A stretch of 64,000 nucleotides of DNA from Cristatella mucedo (taxonomy: Eukaryota; Bryozoa; Phylactolaemata; Cristatellidae). The stretch spans positions 14,085,501 to 14,149,500 of the forward strand of contig WPIO01000004.1 of assembly GCA_009760855.2 (NCBI GenBank). The letters run 5' to 3'. Numbering within the stretch: the stretch's first letter is position 1; every line of letters begins with the position of its first letter. The position numbers and the translations under genes are program-made. The notes under the pieces are model-generated. The model searched no databases, was not told where the DNA came from, and saw nothing but the letters and a program-made list of their open reading frames with translations. Below, one piece after another: positions 34,490 through 45,934 of this stretch.

Positions 34490-35420
34490 AGTAATAATAC
34501 ATTTATATAGCTCCTCAGAAAACTGAATCTCTTTCTAGGTAATTTGTAAGAACTATAGAGAAAGCATGACCAAACTATTAGTGGTAACATTTGCAATGCC
34601 GTCAAGCATAACACGGTGGATGTGACATGCACACGGTTAACATGTAGAAATGATTAGTAGCAGCAGGCACAGTGTCAGCATACATAACCATACAAAGAAA
34701 GAATCACAATGACACACTAAATGCTGTAATAACAGATGTGTTTTAAACTTTTTTTTAAATGTCGTGTCAGAGGATGTAGTGACGGGAGCAAGTTCTAGGC
34801 TTTGGGAGCATAAGAACCAAAGGCACGATTTCCAAAAAATTTGAGGTTCGTACGAGGTATAGCTAAACGATTTGGGTCAGAGCAGTTAATGGTACAATGC
34901 TTAGCCTGGTTGGGGAGTAGTTCTGGTAGGTAGGCTGGAGCCAGTGAACAAAGGGACCTAAAAGTCAGTAACAGAACCTTGAAGTCTGCTTGATTGGAAG
35001 AAAGTACGGGTCGGCAAAAAGTGGTGTGATGTGGCAACTTCGACGCTCACGACAGACAAGTCTAGCTGCAGAGGTTTGCACCGCTCTCGACAGACAAGTC
35101 TAGCTGCAGAGGCTTGCACCAACTGTAAGCTTCTTATTGCAGAGGCCACTAGACCAGCAAGGAGTGAGTTATAGAAGTCAAGCCGGGATGTTACAAATGC
35201 GTGGGCCAACTTGGATGTGGTGTGCCTATCCAAGCAAGCCCAAAGTTTCGCAATGTTATGTAGCTGAAAGTAGGGATACTTGACTGTGTAGCTGATGTGG
35301 TCATACAGTAAAAGATCACTTTGCAACCGGGCACCCAGAATTCATGCACATGCAACAGGAGATATGCTGGCAGAGCTGATTTTGAGCGATAATCTTTCCA
35401 GTTTCTGAGTCTGAAGCAGT
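34490..35420 (-). mobile_element. LINE C-terminus with 3' UTR and tail (family A)
   Basis: The best-preserved 3' end. On the - strand: LIYDHISYTVK-like start, FQLHNIAKLWACLDRHT, HAFVTSRLDFYNSLLAGL, IRSLQLVQASAARLVCRER, then in another frame ADFKVLLLTFRSLCSLAPAY, LPELLPNQ, NRLAIPRTNLKFFGNRAFGS and YAPK. A roughly 220-base 3' UTR follows (shared with 39335-39520: GACATGCACA and CAAGCATAACA), then the tail CTAGAAAGAGATTCAG...ATATAAATG with an ATT-type end. Around 35050-35130 a stretch of about 45 bases containing ACAGACAAGTCTAGCTGCAG is duplicated in tandem. Non-functional. Confidence 0.9.
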
Positions 35421-35429
35421 GAAAGATAT

Positions 35430-37430
35430 CAACGACCCACGTACGAACAAAAGTATTCAACTAAGTTCTGATTAGCAATGCTTTAAAGAATCTAATAAAA
35501 CTGATATCCAGCCTGGATTCCCTCGGTGACTTATTGAAAAAATAAAGAGTTTATGTTGTAATCAAAATCATCCCCACATTCTTAACCATGCATAGCTAAG
35601 TATGGTTTTGGATCACAATGTACAGGTATTTTCATCTGTCGGGCGCCCAAAGAACCTCGCTCTGAAGCTGTGTCGCCCATGAAATACCATTGCACAGTTG
35701 CACATCGACAGCTTAGGAACGCCCTCGGTGTGTCAACCCCTTCTGCTAATCCCATGATTCCCTGCAAGTACAGTCTCGTGTAAATAGAAAACTGTGGTAC
35801 ATCCGGATAAGTTTGCTCTATTTTTCAGTCTCTACCATGGCTTGACTAAAAATTATGCCACCAGGAGACAGTGATCTGAATCTGCAAACTTGAAAAAAGA
35901 CTTGCCGATGTCATTGCATTCTTGGGCATCAAATAAACATCGCCATTAAACGAGCATTGAAGTATTGAAGTAGTAAGCAAGCACGTGCTGGCCAGAAACA
36001 TAAGCATTCGTGACGAAATCAATGCAAAGTTGGAAAAGCCTGTTCCAAGGATAAAATGACCGGTGGTAGACTAGGGTGAACTTGCTAACTACTTCGACAG
36101 CAATCATGTTTAGCTCTAGCCATGGCTTTACTCTGCTTTCACTCAGACAAGTGCAGGTGCATGAACCCCTGGCCCGGCCTAGTCGTCCGTATCCCTGAAA
36201 AGGAGTGGGGAGCTAACATCTGCCAACATGGCTTGCCTCTCCCGGCAGGCTAAGAGCTCTAGAAAAAGCCACCCCAGACAGCTCTTTTAAGTAGTCGCAA
36301 CGATTCAAAAAATCCACCCTGATTACAAATGAGACTAATTCATAGCACATCAGCCAGCTAGGTTAATGTTTCTTGCCAACAACTCCCTGATCGTCTACTT
36401 CCCTAGCAGGAAGTCATCGTCCGACTTTACGATCCCTTCGTTTCCATCTTTCCATCGACGACCAAAGTCCTGGATTACAGTAAAAGTTAAATAATGATAG
36501 CATGCAGAGACTGCGTAGACACTATAAATCCTCGGCGTGTGTGCTGGCCAATCGACACGCTAGCATTCGGCCTGAGCTGCAGTCTCAGGCGAAACGCAAT
36601 CTCAGCCCCCTGCGACGCCGAACCAGGATAAGCACCCATTGGATGAGCAGCACCTTGACATTCTACTACCAGAGCACTGAAACCCCTTTAATACAAGAGT
36701 CGTGCAGTCCTAGTCGCATAGTCGCAAACTGCAGTTTCTATAAGATTGCGGTACAAAAACCGCCACAAGCCTGTCAAAGGATAAATTGATCATAAACGCA
36801 TGACGCGTGCTTGCGATTGCGGCCATACTTTTTAATCGGAAGCGCGGATACTACCTAAGACGACGCTCAAAAATAATATACCACGAGTATGTGCAATGAG
36901 GTGCAAGCGAGAGATGCACAAACAGCCACCACAATCATGATAGTTCGGCGCGTTAGCCAGGAAAAATAACGCAAGAGACGCAAACGCCCTTCAACATCTT
37001 TGAACCTGGGCCATTATAACCAGAACAATAAGCCATAACCCAAGCATTACGCAGAACAAGGAGTAAGCACGGATTTCTCGACACTTACAACTCCACTGGG
37101 AGAACCCGGAAGTTCACCGCCCGGAAAAGGGAATTCCTACTCTCGTCTTCCGAGGTCGTGTGGAGTCAAGTCTTCCGCCGGGTCTGGAACCGGAAGTCCG
37201 ATAGAGCCATATTAAGGTGATTTTAGTAAATTTATTTCGCTTAGCTAAATTCTTTTTAAAAAACAAGACTGAGGTGGAGTATTCAATAACAACCTTAACA
37301 ACCTGTCGATCACGACCTCCTTAGAGGGTGGAGCGTCATCGACAACATGGTCGGCGTTCCTGAAGCAGGTGTTGCATTATTATTTTATTTCTGTTATTTA
37401 GTGATCTGGAATCAATTAATTATAAAATAA
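35430..37430. other. No recognised gene
   Basis: Mostly AT-rich without long frames. The stretch 36830-37240 is more CG-rich. Nothing identifiable. Confidence 0.4.
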
Positions 37431-37439
37431 AAATAGTTT

Positions 37440-38235
37440 TATTGCAGAATCATAGAATTACATAAGGGCAGGTTGCGTGCCGTCCTCTCCAAGGGCTGAG
37501 CATTTCCGTGCCGAGTGCGGATCTCTTCCCCCCTCCCCCAGCGGAGAACTGGGCCCACACCTCGGCTCTGTCGCACACTGCATCGTTCACGCACAGCTTC
37601 CGGAATAGCCTCAGGTATGCTGACTTGGCGACGCCGTTTTCGTCGAGGCACCAATCGTTGCCCGGGTACCACGACGCAAGAGCTCGAACGGCAACACGGA
37701 GGAGGCCGACGTTCTCCCCGGGGTCCGAAAGGCGCGCGCGATACCTGCATACTTAAAACGATCTTACGATCCGCGGCCTTCATTAGGGCATCCTCGTCGT
37801 TGTCGAACGGGACGGCAACGTCAATAATAAGTGCCGTTTACCGGTTCATCAACGATGAGGGTCGGGATGCAGAGAGCTGTCGCTCGCCTCCTCGCGTCTG
37901 TCCATCGCCGTCCACTGCCGCAGGTGTTCCGGCAGAACGCTATAGAGACGGTCCCGGGCCAGGTCATGTCTGGACCCGATGGCAGGCGTCGTAGGTTGAC
38001 AGCTGGAGAGCGCGCGCGGCAGCGACGGCATGCGGCTGACTACGAAGAGTCTAACCAGTGGCCCATCGCACACACTAGGAGCAGGTTCAGGCGGACGCGG
38101 TGAACGAAGCGCCAGGCCTTGAACGACGTCCTCAGGCCGGTGCGAAAGAAGTGGCTGTAGGTGCCGAAGTGGTCGGTATGGATGCACCGCGACACTTTGC
38201 CCCGGACGAGCTGGACAGCCCACTCCTCTGCTTAT
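37440..38235 (-). mobile_element. Probable R2/NeSL-type (RLE) retrotransposon C-terminus
   Basis: On the - strand, starting at 38235: HFFRTGLRTSFKAWRFVHRV then RLNLLLV, matching the usual RFVHRARLNLLP segment that precedes the zinc knuckle. Next come H..DSS..CRRC, RHDLARDRLYSVLPEHLRQW, a DVAVPFDNDEDALMKAADRK segment (restriction-like endonuclease core, D...PF), KYAGIARAF, RVAVRALASWYPGNDW and LRLFRKLCVNDAVC. This order is known from elements with a restriction-like endonuclease after the RT. Several frame breaks show it is a relic, and the RT proper is absent. A - strand A-rich stretch with AATAAAA lies at its 3' end (about 37425). A SINE tail sits at its truncated 5' edge. Confidence 0.65.
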
Positions 38236-38254
38236 TAAAACCAGCAGCTCAGCT

Positions 38255-38340
38255 ATAATAATAATAATAATGCACTTGATAAAGCGCCCTCAGAGAACTC
38301 AATCTCTTTCTAGGTGCTTTACATTTGCTGCAACGGGAGC
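38255..38340 (-). mobile_element. LINE/SINE 3' tail
   Basis: Good copy: GCAGCAAATGTAAAGCACCT, AGAAAGAGATTGAG, GGGCGCTTTATCAAGTGC and four ATT units on the - strand. Confidence 0.9.
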
Positions 38341-38471
38341 TGTTTTGTTCCAACTTAATTCGGTCTCCATAACTAGTCAACGGTGAAATGGCGGCGCCAG
38401 CTAAACCAGCTGGATTACGGGGGATAATTATTATTCGCAATTAAGCGATTATACGACGTTTGTTGCCGATG

Positions 38472-38545
38472 CCTTATAAAAGTGCCTAGAAAGAGATCAG
38501 TTCTCTGAGGGTGTTATACAATGTATTATTATTATTATTATAAAA
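38472..38545 (+). mobile_element. LINE/SINE 3' tail, opposite orientation
   Basis: AAAGTGCCTAGAAAGAGATC, GGGTGTTATACAATG, five ATT units. Together with 38255-38340 it forms a pair of tails pointing away from each other. Confidence 0.9.
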
Positions 38546-38549
38546 AGCC

Positions 38550-39330
38550 GGGTCTTGAGCAAGGCGAGCAGTCAGGAATTGAGACTCGGGGCATTGGCAT
38601 TGGAGCCGATTGGAGCTCTAGGCCACTGCCATCGGTATACGTCATGCCGCTGTTGAACGCCTGTTACCGTCCGCTGCTGTAAAAGAGACTAGCTGAAGTT
38701 GTAGATGCGGACATGGTACGTAAAGGTATGATAGCTCGTCGTCGCTGCCGCGTTTCTGCCACTGCCGGCGTACTTCGCGCATTTGTGCTTGCTAGCCATG
38801 CTGCAAGCTTCAGGCGTCACCAGTATTCGCCGCGAGTCGGCTGAGACTAGCAGCGTTACGAGCGCTGCAGCGTTTGTGGCCTATTTCTGACCGGACGCGA
38901 AAGCCACTTTTGTAACAAAGGAGAGGCCAGGCCACATGGAAAGACCATAGCGGCGTCGCGTCGCAACGTCGCGTGACATTGACTATTGACTGCGGTCATT
39001 CGTTCCCCAGAAGCGTTGCTGGAAGCCTGAAACGCAGCTCTACTGAAGACTGTTGGACGTAGAAAGCACTCAAGTCGCAACGCGCACAATATAACCGTGC
39101 GCATTTTGTGTTTCGACAGCATCTGTCCATATCCTCCGGCCCCCGCTAGCCCTCGATCGCACCATCTCAATCTGTCTCTGTTTCGCTCTCTCAAAACTTG
39201 TCCAGAAAGCCACCTCTGCTCGCACTCGAATTTCTCCGCGTTGAACCAGCGTTGCCAGTCAAATTACCGAAAAGTGCACGTTGGCTCCACTCATCGCTTT
39301 TTCTCGCTGGCTTGTACTGGCCTTTCTACG
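38550..39330. other. No recognised gene
   Basis: Moderately CG-rich, no credible exon. Confidence 0.35.
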
Positions 39331-39334
39331 ACCG

Positions 39335-39520
39335 TTAATAATAATACAATTCTATAGGGTCCTCAGAGAACTGCATCTCTTTCTATTCACTTTCCCTACG
39401 CTGCAAAGAAATCATGACCAAATGATGTGGCAACGTGCGGGATGTCATCAAGCATAACATTGTTAGATGTGACATGCACAAGGTCAACGTGTATTGATAA
39501 GGTTAGTAGAAATCTTGGGT
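39335..39520 (-). mobile_element. LINE 3' UTR and tail (family A)
   Basis: Matches 34490-34670 including CATCAAGCATAACA, GATGTGACATGCACA and AACGTGTA, and ends with the AGAGAACTGCATCTCTTTCT tail (as written on +). Shows that the tail belongs to a LINE 3' UTR. Confidence 0.8.
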
Positions 39521-39539
39521 TTTTTCACGCGCTCACCGC

Positions 39540-40870
39540 GGCAGCTCCGCCGCTGTGGAATGACGTAAGAGTCGGTGGTCTCTCCCCTCCGAGTACGTGC
39601 TACGCTTGGCCGGACGTTTCCTATCTTTTCCGCGACCTCGAACGATGCGCGATACCATGTACACGCTGCTGAGCGCCGTTTATTCACAGCACCGGCAAGC
39701 GTCGCGGCGGTCTTAAGTTGTGCGACCGACGCCTCGCGCCCAACCGCCGTCCAGCTGCCATCGAAATCCACCTGCCTCTCTCCGGGACGTGCAGGTTTCC
39801 GACGCGAACGCTCACGTTCGCGAGGCGAATTGGGCTCGCGACGCCGCCGCCGTGCTTGGAAGTGCCGCCGCGTTTAGGTCACTCCGCCTCTTGTCTTTCG
39901 GAGCATATATTCGCAACGAGAACAAAAGTAAGCATGCACTTGAACTGCCAGCAGATTTGATAATGCGCTAAAGCAGCCCTCCTCCAAGCAAAGGCGTGTG
40001 GAAGGGGGCATTGGGCATTGGCTCCCTGGAGACCCGACTTAAACGGGCGTGTCCGAGCACTGTGCCTCCGAACCGAGCTTGCTGCGCGATGGTGACTTGT
40101 TGCGTTCAGCAACGCGAAGGTTTTACCCCGTACTTGGCTTCATTTCAGCTATGCCCGTGCCCTCGATTGACGTCTCAGGACTAGAAAAATAACGAGATTA
40201 CACCGAGTCGTCATTGCGAATTCGCCTCCGCACGATCTCGGACACGAAATGAAATCGGGCGGTAGGTCAAAGTGTAGTCAAACCGGCCCGTTCCAACCGG
40301 CCCGCAGAGCAGCCTCGGCTCACCACTGGGAGGGGTGGGCATTTCTCTAACGAATGCGGACTGCTTTCAATACCCTCTTAAGACCCCCAGCTTATAATGC
40401 CCTTTACTAGGCGCTTCCGCAGCTCCGTCGGGGCAAAGTTAAGTGCTAAGCAAATTTTGATTCGCCTAACGTTGGCGCACTACTTTCTTCACGTTCCATC
40501 GATCGGCTGCGGCTTGCATTTGCGGCATTACGTTTGCAAGTTATTCCTCCGCTATTCGTCGCGTGAGTCAAGCGCTAATCCGCCGAAGCGAAAACCGTGC
40601 TGCGATCCCATCGTAAGGTTCTCGTTTATTTTAGCAGCTGAATTGTGTGAAATTTTGCTCATTCTCCTGAACAGGGCAGCACCGATTAACAACGCTGGTG
40701 GCTCGCGGCAGGGGGCTCACGTTCGTCAGATCAATCAGCGCACTCGACGGTTCGAGGAGCGGGCTTCGATCTCGGCGGTGCACGCTCGCTCGTCCGCGCT
40801 ACAACCGCCGCCCCGCCCGCGCTGCGGCGCAGCGGGATTCTCCGTAGCGCAGCGCTTAACCATCGCTTGA
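39540..40870. other. CpG-rich DNA, no assigned gene
   Basis: CG dinucleotides are frequent, in contrast to most of the window. The longest frame is 40397-40867 (+, 157 codons). It begins MPFTRRFRSSVGAKLSAKQI and has a hydrophobic middle (FSFILAAELCEILLILL), but it has no recognised motif and competes with other frames. Confidence 0.35.
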
Positions 40871-40879
40871 TCCCGTGGA

Positions 40880-41310
40880 AGCGGCCGGAAGGCTCTTCTG
40901 ACTCTGGTCGTTCGGTTGTGCCTCCAGCGGTCCTCAAATTTCTTCGAAATGTCGCTTTCAGTCCACAGATTCCGCTACCTAGAACTCGCTACCGACTGAC
41001 CGACGCGTCGTTGTCATGTCTCCGACTTGGCAGAATTTAAGAAGAAACTAAAAACCTGCCCACGCCATCGCGCGCTTTGCTGCGTCCTTGAAAACTGCAC
41101 TCTTCTCGATGGTGTGGCGCGTGCTGATATTACGCACACTACCGTCGCTGATATTACGCACACTACCGTCGCTGATATTACGCACACTACCGTCGCCCAA
41201 TTGAACGCTTCCTTTCCAGCACATGTAAGGCACCTTGAAAGGGTTATAAGTCTCGTTGGGTGCTGTACAAATGTCATTACTATTGCTTACAGCATATTTA
41301 ATTTTTATCA
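40880..41310 (+). mobile_element. LINE ORF2 C-terminus (tentative)
   Basis: AEFKKKLKTCPRHRAL near 41030 resembles the FKKKLKTYLF end of CR1/L2-type ORF2. A GGTGCTGTACAAATGTCATT sequence near 41258-41277 resembles the family tail. A 24-bp tandem repeat (41123-41196) interrupts the region. Confidence 0.45.
41123..41196. repeat. 24-bp tandem repeat, three copies
   Basis: Three exact units made of GCTGATATTACG and CACACTACCGTC. Because 24 is a multiple of three, all frames repeat an 8-residue motif (DITHTTVA on +, GSVRNISD on -). Confidence 0.97.
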
Positions 41311-41329
41311 TTTTATATTATTATTTAAT

Positions 41330-42480
41330 TATTATCGTTCTTTGCGCCATCGGAGGGCAGCTAGCAGTTGTTTGCGTGCGAGACTCTCGAGACTTCACAA
41401 CAGGAACAAACCGTAATGCCGGGCGAGGTCGGAGTTGAGTTTGATCTCGCCGGTGGTACCAAACGGCTCATGCCGTCGAAGTACGCAGGTTCGGAGTTAT
41501 GGTACTGAATGGCGGCCACCCTCGAGTAGCCTGGCACCCAGCTGAGCCGAAACAAGATTTCGCGCCGACCGAGATAAGCCGCTGAATCAAAGGCCAGCCC
41601 ACGTATGAGTCGCCGCTCAGTGCAGGAGGGGGGCTCGGAACGTGCGCCGACAGCGCGCGGAAAGGTCGAGCGATAGTAGCGCCTGTGCAAGCCGATCCAG
41701 GCTTAGCCTTCACTCCGATGCGCAGCGATGAACAGCTGAGCTCGCGACGACGCAGCGATTGTGGACTCCTTAGCGATCGCTGACCGTAGCGCTCTCCGCC
41801 GGCCGCGAGCTTCCCGCGCTTGCTGCGGCGAACGTCGTAGCATTTCGCCTGCAGGAGCAAAAAACAACATCCCGCGGTCGATGCGAGCGGCAGCCACGAG
41901 CGGCTTGCGCGGCGAACCGCAAGTTCCGGTATCGTCCGCGAACGCCCTCGAGCGAGATCGCGGCGGGGCGGGGCGAGGCGAGGCGAGCGGGTCAGTTAGC
42001 TGTAACAGTCGCTTTGAGGCTTTGTGATTCGCTTGTTTAAGCAGGGAGCGGTCAGTACGAACGGAGACTGCGCTCGGGTGGATCCGACCGGCGGTGCGAG
42101 AGCGAGCGCGCTCAGTTCGTTCACGGTGCAGACAGCCAGGCCTCTCCGCACCGGGGGGGGGGGAGAGTTGGTTGGCTGGATTGAAAGGATTTCTGCACAA
42201 GTGCTGAGCTCCAAGTGAGATTTCTTTGCTACACAACGCGTTGTCGCTCGAAATAAAATCAGGCGAGGCTCTAAAGAAATCAAGTAGACCCGCTCAAGCG
42301 GAGGTCGCTCATCAATAGTGAAGCTCGTCGTAATCAGCTTCGCGCGTCCTTTGCTGGCTAGCCGATCGATGGAGCGTACGACGCGCTCGCGTTTTTATTA
42401 ATGTGGGAGAGTGCACGCAGAGTTGAGCGCAACAAACGAGAGTGCCGCCGAGATAGGGCTCACTGAGCAGCTAGCTGCCT
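41330..42480. other. CpG-rich DNA, no assigned gene
   Basis: Overlapping open frames on both strands (for example 41703-42236 -, 177 codons) reflect base composition. A G run lies at 42151-42162. Confidence 0.35.
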
Positions 42481-42489
42481 GGAGAGGCG

Positions 42490-42610
42490 ACCAAATGACG
42501 TCGCCCCACCGTGAGCTATTTGAGCCCTGTCTCAAATGAAATTGCAGCCGCCGAAGGTCTCGCCGCCATATTGTCCTGAGCGCTCCGCGATAGTAGACGT
42601 CAATCTCCCG
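42490..42610. promoter_or_regulatory. Promoter-like motif cluster
   Basis: Inside the CpG-rich block are a CRE-like TGACGTC (42496-42502) and its inverse GACGTCA (42596-42602). Between them is GCCGCCATATT (42562-42572), which fits the YY1 core on the - strand. A second CCCGCCAT follows at about 42608. Such clusters mark TATA-less CpG promoters in animals. No transcript can be tied to it from the sequence alone. Confidence 0.3.
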
Positions 42611-42619
42611 CCATCCCCT

Positions 42620-43765
42620 ATGGCCCGTGCGTTCTGAAACTAGGCGCGTTGCGGCCGTTTCAACGGATTAACACCTTTCCTTTCAAGCGTACTACAGTGC
42701 CTAGGAGACGCGATTCTCTTCCACCTCTATGTAATAAATGTTTCATTTGTCATTATCATTAGCCAACGAAGCGGAATCCGGATGCCCGCAAGCCCGTGCG
42801 GTTCACCCGCGAGCAGCGCTCGGCAGCTTGGCCGTCCGTCGCGAGCCGTCTTCTTGAATTCCTCAAGGATAGTTTGCTCCCGAGGGATTTCGCGGCTGAA
42901 TTATGCGTCCGCATCTGCCCGGAGTGTGCGTGGCGTGGCGTTGAGTAGCTCTTTGGCGCGCTCTCGCTGATCGCGTCGTCGTAAAAGTCGTCTTTAGCCC
43001 GAGCGCGGGCCGCGCGTGCGCTCGGGCGAAGGACATGGCCTCTCTTCTTCTTTCTCCCGTCTTCGTCGAGCGCTTTACGCAGCGAATTTCTTTGCGCGCG
43101 AATTTCACCGCGAACGTCGTCGCGACAGCTCAGCCGCTCGCGAGGGGCGGGGCAGGGAAGAGGAGAGGACTCGATCTGCTGCCAAGATGCGCGCGCCGCA
43201 TCGAATGCGAACGCTCTGCAGCGAGCTGGCTCGTGCGAAGGACAGACGGCGGCGCAGCTGACGTCGTCTTACTTTGCGCAGACCGGTCCGTCTGCACCGG
43301 AGGCTACTAGCGGCTTGAACCCGCAGTGCTAGAGTTCAACTCGGCAAGACTTTCCAAACGTACCCTTTCGGCCTACGCTCGAGGACTTGACAGTAGCCTA
43401 TCGCTAGGGGGGGGGCTAACTATCTGTAGTGGACACAATTCGACTCGCGGGCTCAGCCGGCTCAGCCCGCCACGCAACGTTCTCATCTAGCTGCCCCGGT
43501 GCTCGCCTCCAGAATGATGAACAAGCGCTGCTATTGTATAGGATAGGGATTTTGACTATTGAGCATGCTATAGAAATTCAAATTCTAGTAGTATATTTTG
43601 CATGCGTTTGTATACACCGTGCATCGTGCTACAGGCATGCAAATAAGTACATATGCATGTACTAGGTTTAATGTGCTTCGTATGATATGCGGTCTGCCCG
43701 TCTGTAAACCTACTAAGCCACCAAGACTAACTGGGCGTTGCGCTGGAGAACTTCCTGTAGCACTC
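42620..43765. other. CpG-rich to about 43300, no assigned gene
   Basis: A + frame at 43035-43310 (MASLLLSPVFVERFTQRISL start) is open but unassigned and lies downstream of the promoter-like cluster. A G run occurs at 43408-43416. Confidence 0.3.
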
Positions 43766-43774
43766 TCAAAGCTT

Positions 43775-44240
43775 AAGTGACTTTCAGTACGATATGAAAG
43801 AGACAGACTTCATCTAACGCTGCAAAGAGAAAGTGAGGAGCTTTGCTGAGTCAGAAGGAGGGTAGAGTAAGTGAGTAGCATTGCAGTAGCAGTAGGAGCA
43901 GTAGGACGTTTGGAAAGAATGCGTCGCAGTCAGCAGCAGCAGAGTAAAAATCACTGAATAAAAATCCTTTTAGTTATTTCCTCAGTCTAGGACCCGCAGA
44001 GTAAGGCTTCCGTAAAAAATGGCCACTAAGTGAAATAGCGGAGGAGAAGCTGAGGTCACGAGGAGGTTTATAGTGGAGCAGCAGTTAAGTTAGGTGTGGA
44101 AGGTCCATCCAAGTCTTGTCAACCGGAAGCCATCGCAGCTCCTTAAAGCTAATGAGACGTACGACTGTCCTTGTTGTGTTTACTAATCTTGTAGCCATAT
44201 TCATCGTCAGCTATAGAGATGTAGCCACTTATTTCGGTTG
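43775..44240 (-). mobile_element. LINE 3' region (family B), copy 1
   Basis: Homologous to 45935-46470: ACAGACTTCATCT, AGTGAGTAGCAT, CAGCAG.AGAGTA, CCTTAAAGCTAATGAGAC versus the matching stretch at 46360-46400, and CATCGTCAGCTATAG versus CATCGCCAGCTGCAG. Translation is badly broken. Confidence 0.65.
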
Positions 44241-44244
44241 CCGC

Positions 44245-45250
44245 ACCCATTCCGAATCGCAGCACATCTCCGATCTCTAGCCAGCCACGTCGTAAGGAGG
44301 CGAAGCCAGGATTTAAGCACAGGGATGGCATGGGCTCTGGGGAGCGGGGCACCCCTGTAAATGGGGTCTGCGGGGTCCCTCCACCAGCGCCAGAGGCCAA
44401 GCACCAAGGGGCCAGCCGCGGCGCAAGCACGGGCGCAGGCCGCGAGACCGGGCAACAGACTCGACTCTCACCTACCAGGCCAGGGGTGGCAGCTGCAACC
44501 CCTGCCACACCCATACTTCGCCTTTGGTCGGAAGTGATAACTAATCCTGAACTCCAGCCGGGTGCTGAGGGTTTCTAATGAGGCGCTTTATGTTCGGTGA
44601 GTGTGTATTTGTATTGTGAATTATGTATTTACACCGCCATCACAGTACATACCAGACCAGGAAGACGTAAGTCATTTCAGGTCGCACGACGGCAGACCAC
44701 GCTAGACCTCCCATGGCTGCGTGCGGCTATTACTATGCAATTGCATTTCACTTTCACATACGAGATACACACCAATAAAAAAAGACCGCATGCTTGCTTG
44801 CTGCTGGCGATGTCGCGGTCACGTGGCTTCTTCGCCGCTCGACGCTCGCTCAGCTTATTTGCTCGCTTAGTTGAACGCTCCACGAAGCTACTCAATCCAG
44901 CTGGGAGCTCGACCTACTGCCTTGGTTGACAAAACCAGAGGAATCCAGAGAGAGAATCCAGCAGATAGTTTCAGTGAAGGAATTGATTGTGCCTCCCGAA
45001 AAATTCTCAACCATCGATGTCTCTCAACCGGCGAAATAGCTTGTGGTACGACGTTTCCGCAAAGGTGTATTTCTTGCGCCACCGCTTTGCATCAATAAAA
45101 AGTTATGACAATCACACCCACCTTCTACCGGCTAGGCTATCTCTGAAGAGTGTATTGGCTGGTCAATGGACCTTACCCTACCGGCCTCCTCCACCTGTAT
45201 TATAGAGAATCGCATTGCCGATAGCCACATAGCTACGAGCTATTCTAGAG
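44245..45250. other. No recognised gene
   Basis: Contains a GGGCACCCC..GGGG stretch (about 44340-44390) reminiscent of decayed transposon ends. No exon call. Confidence 0.35.
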
Positions 45251-45255
45251 CTTTT

Positions 45256-45329
45256 CGATTGATTTGACGACCCTTCGGTACGGTTGAATAAACTTATTCA
45301 ATCGTACTGAAGGGTCGTCAAATCAATCG
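45256..45329. repeat. 36-bp inverted repeat with 2-base loop
   Basis: The left arm (45256-45291, starting CGATTGATTTGACGACCC) and right arm (45294-45329) are complementary except at two positions, both of which would be G-T wobbles if folded. Loop AC. Almost a perfect snapback. Confidence 0.95.
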
Positions 45330-45464
45330 TCGTTCTCCTGGGCCACAAACCAAAGCGGAGTACCATCAAAGTAGTAGTCGATCGCTTGGCCACAGAGCTA
45401 CACCTGCTTATCTGCCAGTAATGGAAACATGAACCAAGGATTGTCTTCCGGCACAGCTGCCCTG

Positions 45465-45520
45465 CCGCCGCTGCTGCTGCTGCTGCCGCCGCTGCTGCTG
45501 CTGCCGCCGCTGCTGCTGAT
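45465..45520. repeat. (CTG)n/(CCG)n tract
   Basis: Mixed CTG and CCG trinucleotides, ending CTGCTGCTGATAATTC. Confidence 0.9.
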
Positions 45521-45934
45521 AATTCGCCAGCTCACCGGAGCTGGTAACGGACGACCGAATTGCAGCTTGACGCATCGGTTAGTGACCTTTTATTTTTACA
45601 AACCCTTGCAAGTTCTTTTCAGCTTGCACTGCTCCTCGTAGGCATAGTACCCGACACGGAGCCGAATCGATCGAGTGCAGCTAGCTTTTATACTCGTGCC
45701 CTAATGCACGCCACTTGTTCGGCACGAACTTTAGAGAAAGAGAACTCTAGAGCTGATAGAACACGAGAGGAATTAATTTGTCTGGAAATACATGAATACG
45801 GGCACACACTTGCACAATTACCTAGAAAATGCATGCACTGTATCACGTCGAGAGGGTGGACGTGGCTGCTGCTTTTAGCTGAAACGCCGGGGTGTGATGT
45901 CATGTAATGCCTCTCCGTCAGTGACTCCACAAAG

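Noticed and set aside
40397-40867. 157-codon + strand frame with a hydrophobic segment
   Set aside because: No splice or start context, CpG-rich composition keeps several frames open, and it runs into LINE-like sequence.
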